DNA from: Psychrosphaera saromensis
Lineage (GTDB): Bacteria > Pseudomonadota > Gammaproteobacteria > Enterobacterales > Alteromonadaceae
DNA length: 64,000 bases
Direction: 5' to 3'
NCBI RefSeq assembly: GCF_002954545.1
Contig: NZ_MSCH01000003.1
Coordinates: 744,001 to 808,000, forward strand
Under the pieces are notes generated by a model, which worked only from the letters and a program-made list of their open reading frames with translations, did not search any database and had not been told where the DNA came from. This document shows positions 28,159 through 37,058 of this stretch, piece by piece (the first letter of the stretch is position 1; each line of letters starts with the position of its first letter). Made by a program: the position numbers and the translations under genes.

Positions 28159-29916
28159 TTGAATATTTTTCTAAAAGCCAGCGTGATCTTGGTTGTAGGC
28201 TTTGTCACTACTGTTAATGCGGCTAAACCAGCGACTAACCTGTCAGCTGAATTATCCAGTAAAATTATTGAAACGGTTAGTGTGCAAAAAACAGATAAGT
28301 TCGATGATTTTCTAGCTAGCCTGCTTTCCTGCAAATTAAGTGCAGATGAAAAACCATTAATAGCTACCATCAAAAAATTCCGCAAAAAACAAACGTTAGA
28401 AGGCGCTGAGTTACATCAACTACAACGTTTATTAGGTTTATATACCAGAATAAAATATGGCCAAGAGGCTATGGATACGTTAGCCAAATTAGTGGCTATA
28501 CAAACCTTTAGAGCCAAAGACATTGAGCAACACGATAACCCTGAATTCCACAAAATGGCAGATGCCATTGAACATTTAGCAAAAGACTTCAACTTAGCAT
28601 TTCGTAATATTGATAACCGAGTATTTGAAGTCTCTTTAAAAGGTAGCTCAGATGAAGTAGTTGGTATTCATGCTCATGCTGACGTCGTTCAAGTTAATCC
28701 GTCTTTATGGGTATTGGAAGATGGTACTAAACTTAATCCTTTTAAACTGACGCTCATTGGCGATCGCATGTATGGCCGTGGTACAGAAGATGATAAAAAT
28801 GGCATTGTTGTGTCTATGTACGCCATGAAAGTTATCCAAGAAGAAAACCTGCCTTTATTACGTAACTTCAATTTATTAATTGATACCACTGAAGAAACAA
28901 GCTCAACGGCAATACCTTATTATTTTGAACGTAACCCAACACCAAATTATAACTTAGCGTTAGACGGCGGTTATCCTGTGGTTATTGCTGAAAAAGGTTT
29001 CGGCATTATCATGGCTGATTTTCCTGTGCGTGAAAGCGCAACCACACAAACGACTGACGCTGAAATTGTAGACGTTTCCGGTGGTTTAGCGATTAATCAA
29101 ATTCCAGCAGCCAGTGTTGCAACCATTAAAACCGCAAACCCTAGCGACTTAGCAAACAAGTTAAATACGTTAGGTGCGGCGTTTGTAGCAAAAAACAAAG
29201 CTAACTTCTCAATTAACGCCCTTGTTAATGCACAAGATGTAATGCTTACCGTTAAAGGTGTTTCTGCTCATTCATCAGAGCCTGAGTCTGGTGTAAATCC
29301 AGTATCTAGAATGTTTAGCTTTATTAATTATGTTCAACAACAAAAAGTAGCTAGCTTCAAACAAAATCATATTACCGATGCCGCTAGTTACATTGCTGCT
29401 AATTGGGGTTTAGGTTACCTTGGCGAAATATTAGATATTGGTTTTACTCACGACTTTATGGGGCCGTTAACTAATGCCGTTACGTCAGTAACGCTTGATG
29501 ATAAAAGCTTACAGGTTGGCGTTAATTTACGTATCCCAGTGGGGCGTGAGCTAGATAAATACCAACAAGAAATATTAGCTAAGCTAACTAAATGGCAACA
29601 AGCTAATAAAGTTGATGTTGGTTATAAAGTCTATATGAAAGAACCTATGTACCGTAATCCAAAAGGCCAATGGGTAAATGCCTTATTAGATGTAGCAAGC
29701 GAGAACCTATCGATGCCACGTGAATTTGGTTCATCTAGTGGCGGTACATCTGTGCATAACTTACCTAATGGTGTGCAATTTGGACTGGCGATGCCGAATC
29801 AAAAATACACAGGCCATAACGCCAATGAGTTTAAGCGTGTAGATCAGTTTTTGCTCGACCTGCAAATCATTACTGAAATGATCGCACGTATTGGTCAAAT
29901 GCCTTCTTTAAAATAG
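28159..29916 (+). CDS. M20-family dipeptidase, exported
   Basis: 585 aa, TTG start at 28159 preceded by GGACGGAAG. Signal peptide about residues 1-20 (VVGFVTTVNA). Zinc-site features: HAHADVV (His/Asp), RGTEDDKNG (bridging Asp), DTTEETSS (catalytic Glu pair), ALDGGYP (Asp) and TGHNANEF (C-terminal His). This is the M20 dipeptidase (PepV-like) arrangement. It would hydrolyse short peptides in the periplasm. Ends in a hairpin at 29933-29969. Confidence 0.85.
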   Translation: MNIFLKASVILVVGFVTTVNAAKPATNLSAELSSKIIETVSVQKTDKFDDFLASLLSCKLSADEKPLIATIKKFRKKQTLEGAELHQLQRLLGLYTRIKYGQEAMDTLAKLVAIQTFRAKDIEQHDNPEFHKMADAIEHLAKDFNLAFRNIDNRVFEVSLKGSSDEVVGIHAHADVVQVNPSLWVLEDGTKLNPFKLTLIGDRMYGRGTEDDKNGIVVSMYAMKVIQEENLPLLRNFNLLIDTTEETSSTAIPYYFERNPTPNYNLALDGGYPVVIAEKGFGIIMADFPVRESATTQTTDAEIVDVSGGLAINQIPAASVATIKTANPSDLANKLNTLGAAFVAKNKANFSINALVNAQDVMLTVKGVSAHSSEPESGVNPVSRMFSFINYVQQQKVASFKQNHITDAASYIAANWGLGYLGEILDIGFTHDFMGPLTNAVTSVTLDDKSLQVGVNLRIPVGRELDKYQQEILAKLTKWQQANKVDVGYKVYMKEPMYRNPKGQWVNALLDVASENLSMPREFGSSSGGTSVHNLPNGVQFGLAMPNQKYTGHNANEFKRVDQFLLDLQIITEMIARIGQMPSLK

Positions 29917-29932
29917 TATCGATTGTATGGTT

Positions 29933-29969
29933 TGAGCCTTTTACTATTGCTAACAATAGTTTGGGCTCA
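29933..29969 (+). terminator. Possible terminator of the M20 gene
   Basis: Two nested stems (TGAGCC with GGCTCA, and ACTATTG with CAATAGT) with small internal bulges, followed by TTATTTA only; weak intrinsic terminator. Confidence 0.5.
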
Positions 29970-30074
29970 TTATTTACTAATATATGTATAACCAAAAAAT
30001 CAGCGGAGTTAGCTAGTAACTAATATTTTTGTCTATTTGATGGGACAAGACCCTGTAACAATCTAACTCTTCGC

Positions 30075-30488
30075 TTATAACGCTTCAATCTTAGTTTGAA
30101 GCTCATCTATTTGAATCTCACCTTTCGTTAAAAAATCTTTAACAAAATTAAACGACGATGCTCTGGCTTTATCTTCCGGAAGATCCGATGATGAATACAT
30201 CATAATCACACATGATTTTAATTCTAATGTTTTACGCAGTTCCGCGAATTTTTCCAAAAACTCAAAACCGCCTATATTTGGCATATTAATATCTAAAAAT
30301 ATAACGATTGGTGGAAATTTGTCTTTATAAATTTTGAGATTTTCTTCATAGTTTTTTAAAAATTGCAGAGCTGATAAACCATCATCCTTTTCAAATACAT
30401 TCATCACACCTATTTTATTGAGATGACGTTTAAGAATATAACGGTCAACCTCACAGTCATCTATAATCAATACATTTATTTGCTTCAC
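30075..30488 (-). CDS. Single-domain response regulator
   Basis: 137-aa CheY/Rcp1-type receiver with no output domain. Acidic pair D10-D11, phosphoacceptor D66 in IFLDINMPNIGG, and Ser-rich switch loop MMYSSSD (residues about 97-103). The beta5 Lys is in a loosely conserved FVKDFLTKG. ATG overlaps the kinase stop by 4 bp (30485-30488), so the two are probably coupled. Partner output must be elsewhere (phosphorelay or protein interaction). Confidence 0.88.
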   Translation of the reverse strand: MKQINVLIIDDCEVDRYILKRHLNKIGVMNVFEKDDGLSALQFLKNYEENLKIYKDKFPPIVIFLDINMPNIGGFEFLEKFAELRKTLELKSCVIMMYSSSDLPEDKARASSFNFVKDFLTKGEIQIDELQTKIEAL

Positions 30489-31939
30489 TTAACACTCTCC
30501 TTTACAAATACTATTGTAAAAATAGTACCGGTTCCTGATGATTTCATTTCAATCGTACCTCCCATGTAATCAACGTGCTTTTTAACAATAGCCATCCCCA
30601 ATCCTGAGCCAAAACTCACGTTCGGGTGGAAACGTTTAAACATTTGAAATACTTCGCCCTGCCTTGACTTTGGTATACCTAAACCATTATCTCCAACCTG
30701 GATAACATAACTATTCGATTCCTCTACCACGCTTATTTTTACGAACGATTGCTCATGGTTTTGATAACTATATTTAATGGCATTGGACACTAAATTTTCT
30801 AAAATTTGGACAATCCTTACCTTTTCATTTTTCATCGGCTTCTGTACATTTATATCAACTATAAATATACAGTCATTGTCTTTTTGAAGTTCACTTGTGG
30901 TAGATTTCAGCTCCAATAGTATGGATTCAAAATCAATTTCAACTAGCTCTTTCTCACTAGAGTCAGCCTCTGTTAATGCCAAAATTCCCATAACAAGTTG
31001 TTCTAGTTTGATCATCTGAGCGATGATTTTGTCCGTATCATTTAATGCTGTGTTTAACTCACCGTCCTTGATATCTTCCTTAATAAATTGCGCCAGTCGT
31101 TTTGTGGATGTTAAAGGTGCCTTTAAATCGTGTGACGCACGGTAAGCAAATTGCGCTAATTCTTCATTTGCTCGAGTTAAATTCAATGTCCTTTTCTCTA
31201 CCAAAGATTCTAATTTTTGATTAATTTCTTTGACCATTAATTCCTTTATCACGCGCTTTTTAGCCACATCTAATAACGTTTTTAATTCACCTGTGACATT
31301 TTTATCTATCTCTGTATCTAAACTTTCTTTACTATTTGGATTACTGAGCAAGTTTATTACACTGTTGATTGAACTCTTTATATTGCGCGACATGTAAGTA
31401 ATAAATAGTATGTTAAAAAAAGAAACAATAATAACGAGGGGGATCATAGTCCGCATAATAAATGCGACTGTTTCTACTATAGGTTTTTCAAATAAAATTG
31501 AGTTTTCATTGAATGCATCGGAAGCTACTTTTAGCTCTTGAACTAAACTATCCCTATCACCAGTCCCTTCAGAGAATTTATCTAAATAAGCCAATACCCG
31601 ATCTGCAGACTGAATATCCTTCTCACATATATCTAAAGCATCGTCGGTTCCAATCTGTTCCATCATAAATCTATCAAGTGCATTAACTTGATCTAAACAG
31701 TCAATCGGTTGCTGTCTAATATTATTAATATCAAATTTCAGCTGGGCTATAGAAAAAGAAGAAGAACCATTTTCTATCTTGGTTATTTCATTAGAGAAGA
31801 TAGAACTATATTTTAAATGGAGAAAATTGAGTTGGTGAAATGTTGCGCCTTTTGCTACTTCAAAAACAGACCATAACGTTAAGTTGATTTCAAAGAATGT
31901 CAAAGCAACGATGACCATCAACTTGCTAGATATTTTCAT
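30485..31939 (-). CDS. Membrane sensor histidine kinase
   Basis: 484 aa. TM1 about residues 7-26, periplasmic domain about 27-155 of unrecognised fold with two cysteines (near 81 and 105), TM2 about 158-182, a coiled linker, then HisKA with phospho-acceptor H270 in ASHDLKAPLTS. The ATPase domain has the N box (ENLVSNAIKYSYQN), G1 (VGDNGLGIP), the F box (FKRFHP) and G2 (GSGLGMAIVKKH). Cognate receiver overlaps its 3' end. Signal unknown. Confidence 0.9.
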   Translation of the reverse strand: MKISSKLMVIVALTFFEINLTLWSVFEVAKGATFHQLNFLHLKYSSIFSNEITKIENGSSSFSIAQLKFDINNIRQQPIDCLDQVNALDRFMMEQIGTDDALDICEKDIQSADRVLAYLDKFSEGTGDRDSLVQELKVASDAFNENSILFEKPIVETVAFIMRTMIPLVIIVSFFNILFITYMSRNIKSSINSVINLLSNPNSKESLDTEIDKNVTGELKTLLDVAKKRVIKELMVKEINQKLESLVEKRTLNLTRANEELAQFAYRASHDLKAPLTSTKRLAQFIKEDIKDGELNTALNDTDKIIAQMIKLEQLVMGILALTEADSSEKELVEIDFESILLELKSTTSELQKDNDCIFIVDINVQKPMKNEKVRIVQILENLVSNAIKYSYQNHEQSFVKISVVEESNSYVIQVGDNGLGIPKSRQGEVFQMFKRFHPNVSFGSGLGMAIVKKHVDYMGGTIEMKSSGTGTIFTIVFVKESVK

Positions 31940-32244
31940 TTATAGCCTATATTAAGAATCTTGATAGCTAAGCGGAAATCGCTTATTTGTATAGTATAAA
32001 AGATAGTCGAACACTCGTTTTCTGTCTAATTTATACTCTACTGAGTCACAGTAATAATAGTGATATTCTATGTTTTTTTACTCTGTTTGGACTACTAAAC
32101 ATAATTATGGATTTATAATTAATAAAGCAGATCTATGTACTTCGTCAGCCATAGTTAAAAAATGTTATTTTCTGCAAAACAGAAATCGACAAAGATTAAA
32201 AATGCGATATCATTTAACGCATTAATCTCTCAGGAAAAAACCTC
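31940..32244. other. Intergenic stretch between histidine kinase and glpE
   Basis: About 305 bp with divergent genes on either side, so it must hold promoters for both, but none matches consensus strongly. A small perfect inverted repeat, TTTCTG/CAGAAA, lies at 32169-32185. Confidence 0.4.
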
Positions 32245-32568
32245 ATGTCTGAATTTAAACGTATTAGTGTTGCAGAAGCTCATAAATTAATAGAAGCGGG
32301 GCATGTTGTCATTGCTGATATTCGCGACGATCAATCATTTGCTACTGGTCATGTAGAAAATGCATTCCATTTAAGTAACGCTAGCATGTCTTCGTTTTCA
32401 CAAAAATACGATTACGAAACGCCAGTTTTAGTATTTTGTTACCACGGTAATAGTAGCCAAGGCGCTGCGCAATACCTTGCTCAAGAAGGCTTTGATGAAG
32501 TTTACAGTGTAGATGGCGGGTTTGAGATGTGGAAACTTAACTACCCGTTTGTCACTTTGCCACAATGA
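32245..32568 (+). CDS. glpE: Thiosulfate sulfurtransferase (rhodanese)
   Basis: 107-aa single rhodanese domain transferring sulfane sulfur from thiosulfate to cyanide or other acceptors (cytosol). Active-site loop FCYHGNSSQG with Cys65, and HVENAFHL upstream. Directly followed by the rhomboid gene as in E. coli glpEG, though glpR and glpD are absent here. Confidence 0.92.
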   Translation: MSEFKRISVAEAHKLIEAGHVVIADIRDDQSFATGHVENAFHLSNASMSSFSQKYDYETPVLVFCYHGNSSQGAAQYLAQEGFDEVYSVDGGFEMWKLNYPFVTLPQ

Positions 32569-32575
32569 GCACCCT

Positions 32576-33406
32576 ATGATGATAGTAATTGGTGAGCTTG
32601 GTAATAAACGCGCTTGCCAAGCTTTTGTAGACTACCTAAGTGTTAATAACATTGAGCACAAGGTAGAAAAGCTAGATAACCGTTATGTTATCTCCGTTGC
32701 CTCTGAGCAACATCAAGTAAGCGAGCAGATGTTTACTGATTTTTTACATAATCCAAGCCAAGCTAAATTTTTAGATGCATCCTGGCAAGTAAACCAACCA
32801 CAAAATGACTCTGCTTTTGTTGACAGTAATTCAAAAACAGATTTAGGTTTGGCCCGAATTTGGAATAGTACGGGCTGGTTCACAAAACTTATTACCTTAA
32901 TTTGTATCGTTATTTATATCGCCTTTTACTCTGGCTATTCTCAAGTGATTTTCAATGCGCTTAGTTTTAAGTTGGACTTAACACAGCCGTATCGTTTATT
33001 TACCCCTATATTAATGCACCTGGATACATTGCACTTAGTATTTAATATAACTTGGTGGTGGTACTTAGGTGGTAAAATAGAGAAGTCGTTATCCGCTTTT
33101 TGGTTAATCAATTTAACCTTATTAAGTGCGTTATTATCCAATACAGCACAAGCGGTTTTAGTCAGTGCCAACTTTGCAGGCATATCTGGCGTTGTTTATG
33201 CGTTAACTGGATTTACCTGGTTATATGGACGAAATCGGCCAAATAGCGATATTCAATTACCTAATAATATTTTTGTATTTTTATTAATTTGGATGGGACT
33301 TGGATTTATTGATTTATTACCAATAAACATGGCTAATTGGGCACATTTATTTGGTTTAATCGCGGGATTGATCAGCGCACAAATACTGACGACAAATAAA
33401 CGTTAG
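32576..33406 (+). CDS. glpG: Rhomboid intramembrane serine protease
   Basis: 276 aa starting at ATG 32576 (or the adjacent ATG at 32579); the longer frame from 32513 overlaps glpE. N-terminal cytoplasmic domain (1-90) then six transmembrane helices. Catalytic dyad Ser204 in AGISGVVYAL and His257 in NWAHLFGL, nearly identical in position to E. coli Ser201/His254. Oxyanion-region HLVFNITWWWYLG is also present. Confidence 0.93.
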   Translation: MMIVIGELGNKRACQAFVDYLSVNNIEHKVEKLDNRYVISVASEQHQVSEQMFTDFLHNPSQAKFLDASWQVNQPQNDSAFVDSNSKTDLGLARIWNSTGWFTKLITLICIVIYIAFYSGYSQVIFNALSFKLDLTQPYRLFTPILMHLDTLHLVFNITWWWYLGGKIEKSLSAFWLINLTLLSALLSNTAQAVLVSANFAGISGVVYALTGFTWLYGRNRPNSDIQLPNNIFVFLLIWMGLGFIDLLPINMANWAHLFGLIAGLISAQILTTNKR

Positions 33407-33450
33407 TTTTGCTTTTTAATCTAAGTTAATAACAATTAGGTTATACGCAT

Positions 33451-33482
33451 AAAAAAACACGATATTTATATCGTGTTTTTTT
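33451..33482. terminator. Bidirectional terminator between glpG and the FliL-like gene
   Basis: CACGATA (33458-33464), loop TTTA, TATCGTG (33469-33475) with an A-run before and a T-run after, so it can end transcription of glpG (+) and of the convergent gene (-). Confidence 0.9.
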
Positions 33483-33511
33483 ATGCTCAATACTAAGTAC
33501 GTACTGGTTTA

Positions 33512-33922
33512 TTAATGGTACAGATATTTAGTAAACAAGATGTCTTGTATTAAAGCGTTACCTGTCTCTTCTTCCATTACTACTTTTAGTCTATCTAAGA
33601 TCAATACTCGAATTTCTTCTCGGCCCGTCATAGATTTAACTTTTTGCTCTGGCTGACGCATTAACACATCAATAATCGCATCTCTTAGTAACGGACTATG
33701 ATGTTCAATTGTGGCAACGTAGCTAACATCTTCAAGCATTAATTCTACGGTAATGCGGACAAATCCAACTTTTTTGGCATTAGAACTTACATAATTGGTA
33801 ATAATATCTGGCTCAAAGCCATAATAACCAACGTTATACTTTTTAACCGCAACATTTGCGTGAGCTTGAGTACTTGCTAAAAAACCTATTAATACCAATG
33901 CGTTAAAAAAACGTTTTATCAT
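33512..33922 (-). CDS. FliL-like secreted protein
   Basis: 136 aa resembling flagellar basal-body protein FliL in its periplasmic domain (KVGFVRITVELMLED, then HHSPLLRDAIIDVLMRQ and MTGREEIRVLILDRLKVVMEEET). Unlike true FliL it starts with a cleavable-looking signal peptide (IGFLASTQAHA) rather than a membrane anchor, and there are no flagellar genes nearby. Role unknown. Confidence 0.75.
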   Translation of the reverse strand: MIKRFFNALVLIGFLASTQAHANVAVKKYNVGYYGFEPDIITNYVSSNAKKVGFVRITVELMLEDVSYVATIEHHSPLLRDAIIDVLMRQPEQKVKSMTGREEIRVLILDRLKVVMEEETGNALIQDILFTKYLYH

Positions 33923-34020
33923 TTCCTAATCCTATAAAAGTCTAATCCAATATATTGTTAATTCTAGAGGTTTATTGATTAACTACCACTGTTAATTTAA
34001 AACTAACAAGATCTTTTTTA

Positions 34021-34614
34021 TTGAGCTTGTTAACATACGCGCTGTTTAATAATGTGGTAATTAAATTGTTTCCAATTAACCTTCCAAACCTTTGGTACTC
34101 TAGCGACCAAAAAGAGCAGAACATTAATGATATCAACGTAGAAAGTTGGATTTGTTCTGATACTTCATTAACCGTTAAAATCAAAGAATTGGGTACCGCT
34201 TTTTCTGTTGAGTTGTTGAGCCAAGTTAATCAGGTTATTTCAACCGATATAAAAACCTTGTTGTCTATTAATGATGATAATGGGCTATTCCGTGAAGTAT
34301 TGTTAAAGCAAGGAACTAAGCCGTTAGTTTATGCTCAAACTATCATGCCCAACTCTACCATTACAGGCACTGAATCTATGTTAAGTGCATTGGGTGATCA
34401 GTCGTTAGGACAAGTTTTATTTCAGTCACCACAAGCTATTCGCAGTAACATTGAGTTCTCTCTAGTCGAGCCCAATAGCCAACTTGGCCAGTATATAGAA
34501 CAACAATTACAGCAACCTATACAAGATACTTGTTATATACGTCGCTCTGTTTTCCATTTAAATGGTAAACCATTATTAGTCTGTGAATGTTTTTTACCTG
34601 AGCTTTTTAAATAA
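34021..34614 (+). CDS. ubiC: Chorismate lyase
   Basis: Releases pyruvate from chorismate to give 4-hydroxybenzoate, the first step of ubiquinone synthesis (cytosol). 197 codons from TTG 34021; there is no ATG at the N-terminus, and GTG 34054 (186 codons) is an alternative, so the start is open. Conserved: FREVLLKQG (E. coli Arg76 region), a region with TITGTESMLSALG, LGQVLFQS, and the Glu of VCECFLPELF. ubiA follows 44 bp later, as in E. coli. Confidence 0.85.
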   Translation: MSLLTYALFNNVVIKLFPINLPNLWYSSDQKEQNINDINVESWICSDTSLTVKIKELGTAFSVELLSQVNQVISTDIKTLLSINDDNGLFREVLLKQGTKPLVYAQTIMPNSTITGTESMLSALGDQSLGQVLFQSPQAIRSNIEFSLVEPNSQLGQYIEQQLQQPIQDTCYIRRSVFHLNGKPLLVCECFLPELFK

Positions 34615-34658
34615 AGCTGTTTTATTAATAATCTTTTCAAATAAGAGAACTTAAATCC

Positions 34659-35531
34659 ATGCGCTTCTTGCTAAAACCATCTAATTACGCTGCTTACATT
34701 CAACTTATGCGTATAGATAAACCTATCGGCATTTATTTACTTATGTGGCCAACATTATGGGCACTATGGATAGCATCTGATGGATTTCCACAGTGGTATT
34801 ATTTAGCTGTATTTTTAGCGGGTACCGTAATAATGCGATCGGCAGGTTGTGTTATTAATGACTATGCCGATAGAAACATAGATGGTGACATAGCAAGAAC
34901 CAAACACAGACCTATTCCCTCAGGTAAAGTCTCGCCGAATGAAGCATTACAATTATTTGTATTATTAATACTCATCGCTTTTTTATTAGTATTAACGTTA
35001 GATTTACAAACCATAATCTTATCCGTCATTGGTTTAATACTGGCTTTTAGTTATCCCTTTATGAAACGTTATACCCATTATCCACAAGTGATATTGGGCG
35101 CAGCATTTAGTTGGTCTATGCCTATGGTGTTTATGGCGATAAATGCCGACTTACCTGATGAGTTATGGTTATTATATTTTGCCAACCTTGCATGGACGGT
35201 TTCTTATGACACGTTATATGCCATGGTCGACAGAGAAGATGACTTAAAAATTGGCGTGAAGTCCACCGCCATTGCCTTTGGTAAAAATGATTTGTTTAAT
35301 GTGGGTATGTTACAGCTGATCACTTTACTACTTATCGGGAAAATGGCTATTGTATTAAATTGGCATTGGCCTGTACTTGCCAGCTTAGTCATTTGCGCTT
35401 TATTGTTTATGAAACAGTTATGGCAATGCAGACATAGAGAAAGAATGGCATGTTTTAAAGCATTTCTAGAAAACCATTTCATTGGTATGGTGATCTTCAT
35501 TGGTCTTGTTGTTGAGTACTGGTTGTATTGA
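34659..35531 (+). CDS. ubiA: 4-hydroxybenzoate polyprenyltransferase
   Basis: 290-aa integral membrane prenyltransferase attaching the isoprenoid tail to 4-hydroxybenzoate in ubiquinone synthesis. Two Asp-rich Mg-pyrophosphate motifs: NDYADRNIDGD (about residues 69-79) and the second one DREDD after YALYAMV-type segment (YDTLYAMVDREDD). About eight or nine hydrophobic helices. Second gene of ubiCA. Confidence 0.95.
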   Translation: MRFLLKPSNYAAYIQLMRIDKPIGIYLLMWPTLWALWIASDGFPQWYYLAVFLAGTVIMRSAGCVINDYADRNIDGDIARTKHRPIPSGKVSPNEALQLFVLLILIAFLLVLTLDLQTIILSVIGLILAFSYPFMKRYTHYPQVILGAAFSWSMPMVFMAINADLPDELWLLYFANLAWTVSYDTLYAMVDREDDLKIGVKSTAIAFGKNDLFNVGMLQLITLLLIGKMAIVLNWHWPVLASLVICALLFMKQLWQCRHRERMACFKAFLENHFIGMVIFIGLVVEYWLY

Positions 35532-35568
35532 AAACCTGTGGGGCATTAATGACGAAAGGCTTCGTTAA

Positions 35569-36468
35569 ATGAATACATTAACCATCATATTACCGTTAGC
35601 TATCATCTGTTTTTTAGGATATTTAACGGTAAGGGTTAAATTGTTCAATAAAGTACAAATGGATAGCTTGTCGGCCATTAGCTTTAACTTTTTGGTGCCT
35701 ATTTTCTTATTTAAGTCGACCTATCAAACTGACTTAAACATTGCGCTTTCTCCCCAATGGTTTCTGTCTCTTTATATTCCTCTGGTTGTTAGCTTTATTG
35801 TTATTTTTGCGATTAATCGATATGGGTTTAAACAAAAGAACAATCACAGCGCATTAAGTGCACTTGCTGCAACTTATTCCAATACCGTTTTAGTCGCTAT
35901 TCCGATTATAGCCAGCATACTGTCAACCGCGGCAGCAGGTAGTGCATTTGTATTAATCGCATTTCACAGCGCGGTATTATTCACATTAACGGAAGTGTTT
36001 GTTAACAATTCTGGATTTAAAACATTAATAAAAGCAGGTAAGAACCCAATCGTTTTGAGTATTTTAGGTGGTTTTAGTTTTAATTTATTGGGGATTAATA
36101 TTCCTGACTTACTATTAACCCCATTAGCTACTTTGTCAGCCTCCGCTATCCCACTGGCATTATTTGGCTTAGGTGCATCAATGTATTATTTGCCGTTTAA
36201 AGGCAATAGACGTATTGCTTTTATTAACTCATTTCACAAATTAATGATTTTACCGGCGTTAGTTTATGTAACTGGCCACTTTGTTTTTGACTTAACTGCA
36301 GAGCAATTATTTGTAGCTGTAATTCTCACGGCCAGTCCAACAGGAGTGGGCGCTTACATTATGGCAACCAAACATCAAGCCGCTAGCGAGATATCCGCAT
36401 CGACTGTGGTGTTATCCACAATATTCTGCACCTTAGGTTATCTATTTTGGATAGAGTTTCTTCAGTAA
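35569..36468 (+). CDS. AEC-family (auxin efflux carrier-like) transporter
   Basis: 299-aa membrane protein of about 10 helices. Family features: N-terminal PLAIICFLGYL, NFLVPIFLFKST, and the Asn/Pro-rich discontinuous helix regions, with YSNTVLVAIPI and a C-terminal ASPTGVGAYIM. Substrate unknown. Encoded directly after ubiA, 37 bp downstream. Confidence 0.8.
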   Translation: MNTLTIILPLAIICFLGYLTVRVKLFNKVQMDSLSAISFNFLVPIFLFKSTYQTDLNIALSPQWFLSLYIPLVVSFIVIFAINRYGFKQKNNHSALSALAATYSNTVLVAIPIIASILSTAAAGSAFVLIAFHSAVLFTLTEVFVNNSGFKTLIKAGKNPIVLSILGGFSFNLLGINIPDLLLTPLATLSASAIPLALFGLGASMYYLPFKGNRRIAFINSFHKLMILPALVYVTGHFVFDLTAEQLFVAVILTASPTGVGAYIMATKHQAASEISASTVVLSTIFCTLGYLFWIEFLQ

Positions 36469-36482
36469 ATATTACATAAATG

Positions 36483-37043
36483 TTAGAACTCAAATCCTTG
36501 CTGTTCCTTCGTATTTTCAAACCTCAGCAACCATTGTTTTTTGTCTAAGCCGCCCGCGTAGCCAGTTAATGTTCCGTTAGCGCCGATCACTCGATGACAA
36601 GGCACCACAATGGCTAATGGATTTTTACCATTAGCCGCGCCAACTGCACGTACTGCTTTTGGGTTATTAATCTTTGTCGCCAAGTCTAAATAAGAGCAAG
36701 TTTCACCATAAGCTATATTGGTTAAGCCTTGCCAAACTTGCCTTTGAAAGTCTGTTCCGTAACTACTTTGATGTTTAAGTAATTCACTAAACTCATTGCG
36801 CGTACCGTTAAAGTATTCTTGTAACTGCTTTTCAGCCAAATCTAGTAGTAGATGTTTATCTTGGTTTTGCTGACAGGTTATCTCTGCTTCCAGTTTGAAC
36901 TCTATATACCAATACTTAGCGCCATTTTTACTAGCTAAGTTAACGGCTATTTCCAAGGGCCCTAATGGTGATTGCATCCATCTAGTGACTAAGCTTTGTT
37001 CTTGATTTGTTTTTTTCTTAGCTTTTATCGTAGTTTTTATCAT
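36483..37043 (-). CDS. Methylated-DNA-[protein]-cysteine S-methyltransferase (Ogt-like)
   Basis: 186-aa suicide repair protein that transfers alkyl groups from O6-alkylguanine to its own cysteine. Active-site VVPCHRVIGANGTLTGYAGG intact, and the N-terminal ASCTSP-like module appears as a domain of about 75 residues. Lies 15 bp downstream of the Ada-AlkA fusion gene, minus strand; both probably share a transcript. Confidence 0.9.
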   Translation of the reverse strand: MIKTTIKAKKKTNQEQSLVTRWMQSPLGPLEIAVNLASKNGAKYWYIEFKLEAEITCQQNQDKHLLLDLAEKQLQEYFNGTRNEFSELLKHQSSYGTDFQRQVWQGLTNIAYGETCSYLDLATKINNPKAVRAVGAANGKNPLAIVVPCHRVIGANGTLTGYAGGLDKKQWLLRFENTKEQQGFEF

Positions 37044-37058
37044 AGCTTTTCAATGTAA

